Shown: positions 26,382 through 32,156 of the stretch, one piece after another
How the letters are laid out: every line of letters begins with the position of its first letter
How positions within the stretch are numbered: position 1 is the first letter of the stretch
Assembly: GCA_022773395.1 (NCBI GenBank)
Contig: JALFBL010000116.1
Location: 1 to 32,156, forward strand
DNA length: 32,156 nucleotides
Reading direction: 5' to 3'
Source of the DNA: Prevotella sp.
Lineage (GTDB): Bacteria > Bacteroidota > Bacteroidia > Bacteroidales > Bacteroidaceae
Translations under genes and position numbers: made by a program
The notes under the pieces: model-generated
What the model was told of the DNA's origin: nothing
Database searches by the model: none
The model's input: only the letters and a program-made list of their open reading frames with translations

Positions 26382-27728
26382 ATGAAAAAATTTATTGAAT
26401 ACCTGAAGAATTGTTGGAAGATAGAGGATTTGCGAGAGCGAATCCTCATCACCATCTTATTCGTGGCAATCTATCGTTTCGGCTCGTTTGTCGTTCTGCC
26501 GGGAATTAATCCTACCGCTTTGGAGCAGTTGCAGAAACAGACGTCAGGCGGTTTGATGTCACTCCTTGATATGTTCTCAGGTGGTGCCTTCTCCAATGCG
26601 TCTATTTTTGCGTTGGGAATCATGCCATACATTTCTGCGTCAATCGTGATGCAGCTGCTTGCAATGGCCGTGCCCTATTTCCAGAAGATGCAGCGTGAGG
26701 GAGAGAGCGGACACAAGAAAATCCAATGGTACACACGTATGCTCACTGTCATCATCTTGTTCTTCCAAGCACCTGCCTACCTCATGAACCTAAAAGTACA
26801 GGCTGCTGGAGCCATTGCTTCCGGAATCAGCTGGGGATTCTTTATGGCTACAGGTATGATTATCCTTGCAGCAGGTTCTATGTTTATCCTCTGGCTGGGT
26901 GAACGTATTACCGACAAGGGTATTGGCAACGGTGTTTCCATCATCATCATGATTGGCATTATCGCTCGTTTGCCACAGTCGTTTGTACAAGAGGTGAGCT
27001 CTCGCTTTACAGCAATAGCAGGCGGTGGTTTGGTGATGCTGATTGTAGAACTTCTCATACTGTATGCCGTAATTTGTGCAGCAATTCTTCTGGTGCAGGG
27101 AACCCGCAAGGTTCCGGTGCAGTATGCCAAGAGGGTTGTAGGAAATAAGCAATATGGAGGAGCACGCCAGTACATTCCCTTGAAATTGTTCGCAGCCAAT
27201 GTGATGCCTATCATTTTCGCACAAGCGTTGATGTTTATTCCATTGGCAATTGTTCAGTATTCGATGGATAGTACCAATTCTGTACTCCAAGCACTCTTGA
27301 ATCATAACAGCCTTCTGTATAACGTAGTATTTGCCGCACTGATTGTCCTGTTTACTTATTTCTATACGGCAATTACGTTGAATCCCACTCAAATGGCTGA
27401 AGACATGAAGCGCAACAACGGGTTTATTCCAGGTGTAAAACCAGGAAAGCCAACGGCTGATTATATTGACATGATCATGTCAAGGATTACATTCCCGGGA
27501 TCGCTTTTCATCGCATTCATTGCGATTATGCCTGCGCTTGCTTCATTGCTGAATGTGCAACAGGGATTCGCTCAGTTCTTCGGAGGCACGTCTTTGCTGA
27601 TTCTTGTAGGAGTTGTCATTGACACACTCACTCAAATAGAGAGTCATCTTATGATGCGCCATTATGATGGATTGCTGAATTCGGGACGTGTGAGAACCAC
27701 CCATAACGGAGTGGTTACCGCCTATTAA
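26382..27728 (+). CDS. secY: Protein translocase channel subunit SecY
   Basis: 448 residues with ten predictable transmembrane helices. SecY forms the inner-membrane channel for Sec-dependent export, including the signal-peptide proteins PafA and the FadL-like porin seen in this window. Signature segments are FGSFVVLPGINP after the first helix, FALGIMPYISASIVMQLL, and the cytoplasmic loop PGVKPGKPTADYIDMIMSRI. It ends with the conserved HYDGLLNSGRVR near the C-terminus. map follows 9 bp later, without adk. Confidence 0.98.
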   Translation: MKKFIEYLKNCWKIEDLRERILITILFVAIYRFGSFVVLPGINPTALEQLQKQTSGGLMSLLDMFSGGAFSNASIFALGIMPYISASIVMQLLAMAVPYFQKMQREGESGHKKIQWYTRMLTVIILFFQAPAYLMNLKVQAAGAIASGISWGFFMATGMIILAAGSMFILWLGERITDKGIGNGVSIIIMIGIIARLPQSFVQEVSSRFTAIAGGGLVMLIVELLILYAVICAAILLVQGTRKVPVQYAKRVVGNKQYGGARQYIPLKLFAANVMPIIFAQALMFIPLAIVQYSMDSTNSVLQALLNHNSLLYNVVFAALIVLFTYFYTAITLNPTQMAEDMKRNNGFIPGVKPGKPTADYIDMIMSRITFPGSLFIAFIAIMPALASLLNVQQGFAQFFGGTSLLILVGVVIDTLTQIESHLMMRHYDGLLNSGRVRTTHNGVVTAY

Positions 27729-27737
27729 TCTTTTCGG

Positions 27738-28541
27738 ATGAAGATTTTCCTGAAGACGGAAGATGAGATAGAGCTGATGCGCCGGGCAAACCAACTTGTA
27801 GGTAAAACGCTTGGTGAACTGGCCAAACATATCAAACCGGGAATCACGACTCTCCGGCTGGATGAGATTGCGGAAGAATTTATTCGAGACCATGGGGCAA
27901 CCCCCACTTTCAAGAATTTCCCAAATCCTTATGGAGAGCCTTTTCCTGCGAGTATATGTACTTCTGTAAATGATGCGGTTGTTCATGGAGTGCCGAATCG
28001 TGAAACCGTTCTCAAAGAGGGAGACGTCATATCTGTGGATTGTGGAACGTTGCTTGACGGGTTCAATGGCGACTCTGCCTATACTTTCTGTGTGGGAGAA
28101 GTTGACGAGGATGTCAAGATGTTGCTCAAGACAACAAAGGAAAGTCTCTATCTTGGAATCGAAAATGCGGTGGCAGGCAAGCATGTTGGCGATATAGGCA
28201 GTGCGGTGCAAGACCATTGTGAAGCACAGGGATATGGGATTGTCCGGGAATTGACTGGCCATGGGATTGGCAAGGAGATGCATGAGGATCCACAAATTCC
28301 CAATTACGGAAGACGCGGAAACGGCATCATGCTGAAAGACAGTATGTGTATAGCCATTGAACCAATGGTAACCATGGGGAACAGGGCTATCTATATGGAT
28401 GCTTCAGATAAGTGGACGATACGTACGCAGGACCGTAAACCTGCTGCACACTTCGAGCATACAATCGTAGTGAGAAAAGGAAAGGCAGAAATCTTATCAT
28501 CGTTTGAAGAAATTGAGTCAATTGAAAGAATTTTATACTGA
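27738..28541 (+). CDS. map: Methionine aminopeptidase, type I
   Basis: 267 residues. It removes the initiator methionine from new proteins co-translationally, using two metal ions. Ligand motifs are complete: substrate histidine in VVHGVPN, the two aspartates in [19 protein letters not shown], histidine in [18 protein letters not shown], glutamate in AIEPMVTMG, and glutamate in FEHTIVV. There is no N-terminal zinc-finger extension. infA follows after 5 bp. Confidence 0.97.
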   Translation: MKIFLKTEDEIELMRRANQLVGKTLGELAKHIKPGITTLRLDEIAEEFIRDHGATPTFKNFPNPYGEPFPASICTSVNDAVVHGVPNRETVLKEGDVISVDCGTLLDGFNGDSAYTFCVGEVDEDVKMLLKTTKESLYLGIENAVAGKHVGDIGSAVQDHCEAQGYGIVRELTGHGIGKEMHEDPQIPNYGRRGNGIMLKDSMCIAIEPMVTMGNRAIYMDASDKWTIRTQDRKPAAHFEHTIVVRKGKAEILSSFEEIESIERILY

Positions 28542-28546
28542 TTAAT

Positions 28547-28765
28547 ATGGCAAAACAATCCGCTATTGAGCAAGACGGGACTATCATCGAAAGTTTATCG
28601 AACGCAATGTTTCGTGTAGAATTGGAAAATGGTGTTCAGATTATTGCCCACATCTCTGGAAAAATGCGTATGCATTATATCAAGATCCTGCCGGGCGATA
28701 AAGTAAAGGTGGAAATGAGTCCTTACGATCTCACAAAAGGCAGAATAGTATTTAGGTACAAATAA
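28547..28765 (+). CDS. infA: Translation initiation factor IF-1
   Basis: 72 residues with the single OB fold of IF-1: [19 protein letters not shown], then [19 protein letters not shown], and [20 protein letters not shown]-1 blocks the A site of the small subunit during initiation. It lies between map and rpmJ, the usual order. Confidence 0.98.
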   Translation: MAKQSAIEQDGTIIESLSNAMFRVELENGVQIIAHISGKMRMHYIKILPGDKVKVEMSPYDLTKGRIVFRYK

Positions 28766-28780
28766 AATATTGAGAAAGAA

Positions 28781-28897
28781 ATGAAGACAAGAGCATCGTT
28801 AAAGAAACGTACTCCCGACTGTAAGATTGTACGTCGAAAAGGTCGCCTGTTCGTTATCAACAAGAAGAACCCTAAGTATAAGACACGTCAAGGGTAA
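28781..28897 (+). CDS. rpmJ: 50S ribosomal protein L36 (zinc-free type)
   Basis: A 38-residue protein starting [20 protein letters not shown] and ending [13 protein letters not shown]. Only one cysteine is left of the CCHC zinc site that other L36 proteins carry, so this is the zinc-independent form. It stands 15 bp after infA. Confidence 0.95.
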   Translation: MKTRASLKKRTPDCKIVRRKGRLFVINKKNPKYKTRQG

Positions 28898-28940
28898 AGT
28901 TAAATATGCATAAAAAGAAAGGAATCAAGATAATTATTCC

Positions 28941-28948
28941 TAACTTTG
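28941..28948 (+). promoter_or_regulatory. Candidate internal promoter -7 box before rpsM
   Basis: TAACTTTG matches the TAnnTTTG consensus fully within the 103-bp rpmJ-rpsM spacer. A start near 28955 would give a leader of about 46 nt. No good -33 box is seen upstream. The box overlaps the right arm of an AAAGTTA/TAACTTT inverted repeat (28896-28902 with 28941-28947), which encloses a hairpin AGGAAT/ATTCCT (28920-28925 with 28936-28941). The site could drive the alpha genes (rpsM-rplQ) separately. Confidence 0.5.
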
Positions 28949-29000
28949 CATGCATTTTGGCAAAATCAAATTTTAGTATCATTTTATCAATTATCAAACA

Positions 29001-29381
29001 ATGGCAATAAGAATTGTTGGAGTAGATTTGCCCCAAAACAAGCGTGGCGAAATCGCATTGACTTATATCTATGGTATAGGTCGAAGTAGTTCAGCAAAGA
29101 TATTGGATAAGGCAGGAGTTAGCCGTGACTTGAAAGTCAATGAGTGGACTGACGACCAGGCAGCCAAAATCCGTGAAATTATCGGCGCTGAATTCAAGGT
29201 AGAAGGTGATCTCCGCAGTGAGATCCAAATGAACATCAAGCGACTGATGGATATTGGTTGTTATCGTGGCGTGCGCCATCGTAATGGTCTTCCTGTTCGC
29301 GGACAGAGCACAAAGAACAATGCCCGTACCCGTAAAGGAAAGAAGAAGACTGTTGCGAACAAGAAGAAGGCCACAAAGTAA
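29001..29381 (+). CDS. rpsM: 30S ribosomal protein S13
   Basis: 126 residues. S13 contacts the P-site tRNA and forms bridges to the large subunit from the head. The conserved [40 protein letters not shown] and [10 protein letters not shown] segments are intact. It opens the alpha group. Confidence 0.98.
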   Translation: MAIRIVGVDLPQNKRGEIALTYIYGIGRSSSAKILDKAGVSRDLKVNEWTDDQAAKIREIIGAEFKVEGDLRSEIQMNIKRLMDIGCYRGVRHRNGLPVRGQSTKNNARTRKGKKKTVANKKKATK

Positions 29382-29406
29382 ATTGAACCGTTAAAAATTT
29401 AAAGTC

Positions 29407-29796
29407 ATGGCAAAGAAAGCAACAACATCAAAGAAAAGAAATGTGAAAGTCGATGCCCTCGGGCAACTTCATGTTCACAGTTCGTTCAACAATATCATCG
29501 TGTCTTTGGCAAACAGCGAGGGGCAGGTTATCTCTTGGTCTTCTGCAGGTAAGATGGGATTCCGTGGTTCCAAGAAGAATACTCCTTATGCTGCTCAAAT
29601 GGCTGCTGAAGACTGTGCCAAGGTTGCGTTTGACCTTGGATTGCGTAAAGTAAAAGCATTTGTAAAAGGTCCAGGAAACGGTCGAGAGAGCGCTATCCGT
29701 GCCGTACATACTGCAGGTATCGAGGTTACAGAGATTGTAGATGTAACACCGCTGCCACACAATGGCTGTCGCCCTCCGAAGCGTCGCCGCGTATAA
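29407..29796 (+). CDS. rpsK: 30S ribosomal protein S11
   Basis: 129 residues. S11 helps shape the platform near the E site. It has [34 protein letters not shown] and the C-terminal [18 protein letters not shown], where the Asn-Gly pair is the conserved site known to form isoaspartate in Escherichia coli S11. Confidence 0.98.
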   Translation: MAKKATTSKKRNVKVDALGQLHVHSSFNNIIVSLANSEGQVISWSSAGKMGFRGSKKNTPYAAQMAAEDCAKVAFDLGLRKVKAFVKGPGNGRESAIRAVHTAGIEVTEIVDVTPLPHNGCRPPKRRRV

Positions 29797-29826
29797 TTAT
29801 TATTAACAAGTGAATATTTTAGTATT

Positions 29827-30432
29827 ATGGCAAGATATATAGGACCGAAATCAAGAATTTCACGTCGATTTGGCGAGGCCATTTTCGGCGCTGACAAAGT
29901 TTTGTCCAGGAGAAACTTCCCTCCTGGACAGCATGGCAACAACCGTCGTCGCAAGATGTCGGAGTATGCGGTCATGTTGGCAGAGAAGCAGAAGGCTAAA
30001 TACACTTACGGTGTGTTGGAGCGTCAATTCCGTAATATGTTTGAAAAGGCTGCCAAGTCAAGCGGCATTACGGGTGAGGTTCTTCTTCAGAACCTTGAGA
30101 GTCGTCTCGACAATGTGGTATATCGTTTGGGTATTGCACCTACACGTGCGGCTGCTCGCCAATTGGTAGGACACAAGCATATCATTGTTGACGGAGCCGT
30201 TGTTAACATTCCTTCTTATGCTGTTAAGCCTGGGCAAATCGTAGGTGTTCGCGAAAAATCCAAATCGCTGGAGGTCATCGTTGCTGCATTGGCTGGCTTC
30301 AATCACAGCAAGTATCCTTGGATTGAATGGGATGAGAATACCAAGAGCGGTAAGTTCTTGCATAAACCAGAACGTGCCGACATCCCAGAAAACATAAAGG
30401 AACAGTTAATCGTTGAGTTGTACTCTAAATAA
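29827..30432 (+). CDS. rpsD: 30S ribosomal protein S4
   Basis: 201 residues. S4 starts assembly of the body of the small subunit and represses the alpha operon in Escherichia coli. It begins [20 protein letters not shown] and carries the S4-type RNA-binding domain ([20 protein letters not shown], then [16 protein letters not shown]). The N-terminal zinc cysteines of some S4 proteins are absent. Confidence 0.98.
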   Translation: MARYIGPKSRISRRFGEAIFGADKVLSRRNFPPGQHGNNRRRKMSEYAVMLAEKQKAKYTYGVLERQFRNMFEKAAKSSGITGEVLLQNLESRLDNVVYRLGIAPTRAAARQLVGHKHIIVDGAVVNIPSYAVKPGQIVGVREKSKSLEVIVAALAGFNHSKYPWIEWDENTKSGKFLHKPERADIPENIKEQLIVELYSK

Positions 30433-30444
30433 ATCATTAAATTA

Positions 30445-31437
30445 ATGGCGATATTAGCATTTCAAAAACCTGATAAAGTAGTAATGCTGGAGGCTGATGA
30501 CAAATTCGGTAAGTTCGAGTTCCGTCCTCTTGAGCCGGGCTTTGGCGTGACCATTGGTAACTCCTTACGCCGCATTCTCCTTTCATCACTTGAGGGCTAT
30601 GCTATCAACACTGTCAAGATTGCAGGCGTTGAGCATGAGTTCTCGTCAGTACCTGGTGTAAAAGAGGATGTAACCAACATTATCTTGAATCTGAAGCAAG
30701 TACGCTTCAAGCAAGTAGTAGAAGAATTCGAGAACGAGAAAGTTAGTATCACCGTAGAGAATTCCACCGAGTTCAAAGCAGGTGATATAGGTAAGTATCT
30801 GACTGGATTTGAAGTGTTAAACCCTGATTTGGTGATTTGTCATTTGGATTCCAAAGCTTCGATGCAGATAGATATTACCGTGAACAAGGGTCGTGGATAC
30901 GTGCCTGCTGACGAGAATCGTGAATTCTGCACCGATGTCAACGTTATTCCTATCGATTCGATTTACACCCCTATCCGCAATGTCAAATATACGGTAGAGC
31001 CGTATCGTGTTGAGCAGAAGACCGACTACGATAAGCTCATTCTCGAAGTGACTACGGATGGTTCCATTCACCCGAAAGATGCGCTAAAAGAGGCTTCCAA
31101 AATTCTTATTTACCATTTCATGCTGTTCTCTGACGAGAAAATCACTCTTGAGAATACAGATGTGGACGGCAATCAGGAATTTGATGAAGAAGTTTTGCAC
31201 ATGCGCCAATTGCTCAAGACCCGTCTTATCGACATGAACCTGTCGGTTCGTGCCCTCAACTGTCTCAAGGCAGCCGATGTGGATACGCTTGGTGATTTGG
31301 TTCAGTACAACAAAACCGACCTCCTGAAGTTCCGCAACTTCGGTAAGAAATCGCTTTCTGAGCTTGATGATTTGCTCGAGAGTCTGAATCTGTCGTTTGG
31401 AACGGATATTACAAAGTACAAACTGGATAAAGAATAG
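30445..31437 (+). CDS. rpoA: RNA polymerase alpha subunit
   Basis: 330 residues. The N-terminal dimerisation and assembly domain (about 1-235) contains [20 protein letters not shown], the conserved dimer segment. After a flexible acidic linker ([14 protein letters not shown]) the C-terminal domain shows [20 protein letters not shown] and [19 protein letters not shown], used for UP-element and activator contact. It sits between rpsD and rplQ as usual. Confidence 0.98.
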   Translation: MAILAFQKPDKVVMLEADDKFGKFEFRPLEPGFGVTIGNSLRRILLSSLEGYAINTVKIAGVEHEFSSVPGVKEDVTNIILNLKQVRFKQVVEEFENEKVSITVENSTEFKAGDIGKYLTGFEVLNPDLVICHLDSKASMQIDITVNKGRGYVPADENREFCTDVNVIPIDSIYTPIRNVKYTVEPYRVEQKTDYDKLILEVTTDGSIHPKDALKEASKILIYHFMLFSDEKITLENTDVDGNQEFDEEVLHMRQLLKTRLIDMNLSVRALNCLKAADVDTLGDLVQYNKTDLLKFRNFGKKSLSELDDLLESLNLSFGTDITKYKLDKE

Positions 31438-31468
31438 ACTTCCTTGTCCACATTAACAAAAAAGAACA

Positions 31469-31948
31469 ATGAGACACAATAAAAAATTCAACCATTTGAG
31501 TCGTACTGCATCTCACCGCAAGGCTATGCTCGCAAACATGGCCATTTCGTTGATTATGCACAAAAGAATCACTACGACTCTTGCCAAAGCCAAGGCTCTT
31601 AAAAAATATGTGGAGCCACTGCTCACCCGTTCAAAGGATGACAGTACAAGTTCGCGCCGTGTCGTTTTCCGCTATTTGCAGAACAAAGAGGCCTTGAAAG
31701 AACTTTTCGGCATCGTAGCAGAAAAAATCGGAGACCGTCCCGGAGGCTACACCCGTGTCATCAAGTTGGGTACACGCCAAGGAGATGCAGCGCAGATTGC
31801 ATTCATCGAACTTGTTGACTTCGATGAGAATATGGCCAAGACTCCGAAGTCTGCCGCTAAGCGTACACGCCGTGGTGGCAAGAAAAAGGCTGCTGAGACA
31901 ACTGCTACTGAAGCACCTGCAACTGTTGAAGAGGCAAAGACAGAATAA
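31469..31948 (+). CDS. rplQ: 50S ribosomal protein L17
   Basis: 159 residues. The core is the normal L17 ([20 protein letters not shown], then [19 protein letters not shown] and [20 protein letters not shown]). It is followed by a tail of about 35 residues, first Lys/Arg-rich ([15 protein letters not shown]) and then Ala/Thr/Glu-rich. Tails of this kind are common on L17 in this phylum. It is the last gene of the run and is followed by an intrinsic terminator. Confidence 0.97.
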   Translation: MRHNKKFNHLSRTASHRKAMLANMAISLIMHKRITTTLAKAKALKKYVEPLLTRSKDDSTSSRRVVFRYLQNKEALKELFGIVAEKIGDRPGGYTRVIKLGTRQGDAAQIAFIELVDFDENMAKTPKSAAKRTRRGGKKKAAETTATEAPATVEEAKTE

Positions 31949-31966
31949 TCATTATTATTAAAGATC

Positions 31967-32006
31967 AGTGCTCTCGTCTTTAGGGATGAGAGCACTTTTT
32001 GTTTTT
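31967..32006 (+). terminator. Intrinsic terminator of the ribosomal protein operon
   Basis: AGTGCTCTC (31967-31975) pairs perfectly with GAGAGCACT (31988-31996). The stem can be extended inward to 13 bp with G-U pairs, and TTTTTGTTTTT-like sequence follows to 32006. It begins 18 bp after the rplQ stop. Confidence 0.93.
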
Positions 32007-32020
32007 ATGATACCGAATTA

Positions 32021-32156
32021 TTGCTGTCCGGTAAAATGACTATCTTTGCTCATGGTTATATTTTTTCCAAAAACAAAGATAACCAAAAGGGCTGATACCT
32101 CGGGAGAAGTGTCGGCCCTAATTGTTGATATTAACAAAAGTTTTACCGGACAGCAA
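32021..32156. mobile_element. MITE-like segment or IS end bounded by a perfect 16-bp inverted repeat
   Basis: TTGCTGTCCGGTAAAA at 32021-32036 is exactly repeated in reverse complement at 32141-32156, the last bases of the window. The 104 bp between them has no coding capacity but is itself rich in smaller inverted repeats: TATCTTTG/CAAAGATA, GGTTAT/ATAACC, and an 11-bp GC-rich stem AGGGCTGATAC/GTGTCGGCCCT. Short length, no gene and exact terminal repeats suggest a miniature inverted-repeat transposable element. A target-site duplication cannot be checked because the right flank is outside the window. Alternatives are an IS remnant, or a structured RNA or terminator region. Confidence 0.6.

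Overview
The window comes from a member of the Bacteroidales, most likely Prevotella or a close relative. Three things point there. SprA/Sov, the type IX secretion translocon, sits next to a PafA-type phosphatase. The promoters follow the Bacteroidetes pattern, with a TAnnTTTG -7 box and a weak TTTG-like -33 box. The ribosomal protein order runs rpsL-rpsG-fusA straight into rpsJ-rplC with no tuf gene, and secY is followed directly by map-infA-rpmJ with no adk. All calls are from reading sequence; no database was searched.

Left part (1-7 kb). The C-terminal third of sprA enters from the left edge and is followed closely by a secreted alkaline phosphatase of the PafA family. Converging on it from the other strand is a two-gene unit with its own promoter: a small ABC/RecF-type ATPase overlapped by 4 bp by a DUF4435 (TOPRIM-fold) protein. 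This architecture matches the PARIS (AriA/AriB) anti-phage systems and OLD-like ATPase-nuclease pairs, and it is the most interesting candidate system in the window. Upstream of it on the same strand is the gltX-kdtA operon (glutamyl-tRNA synthetase and Kdo transferase).

Middle (8.7-13.8 kb). A PgpH-type HD phosphodiesterase (probable c-di-AMP hydrolase) is followed, with a 1-nt stop/start overlap, by a badly decayed remnant of an anaerobic sulfatase-maturating radical SAM enzyme. Next comes a FadL/OmpP1-type outer-membrane protein with a strong terminator. About 850 bp without a gene follows, containing a compact cluster of nested inverted repeats and ending in the promoter of the ribosomal operon.

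Right part (13.8-32 kb). One long co-directional run holds the str, S10, spc and alpha gene groups: rpsL, rpsG, fusA, rpsJ, rplC, rplD, rplW, rplB, rpsS, rplV, rpsC, rplP, rpmC, rpsQ, rplN, rplX, rplE, rpsN, rpsH, rplF, rplR, rpsE, rpmD, rplO, secY, map, infA, rpmJ, rpsM, rpsK, rpsD, rpoA, rplQ. It ends at a clear intrinsic terminator. Several internal spacers carry hairpins or a promoter-like box that could tune expression within the run. The window ends exactly on the second arm of a perfect 16-bp inverted repeat enclosing a 136-bp MITE-like segment.

The genes fall into four working groups: translation and protein export (ribosomal proteins, EF-G, IF-1, SecY, Map, RpoA, GltX), envelope building and transport (SprA, KdtA, FadL-like, PafA), nucleotide signalling (PgpH) and possible defence (ATPase/DUF4435).
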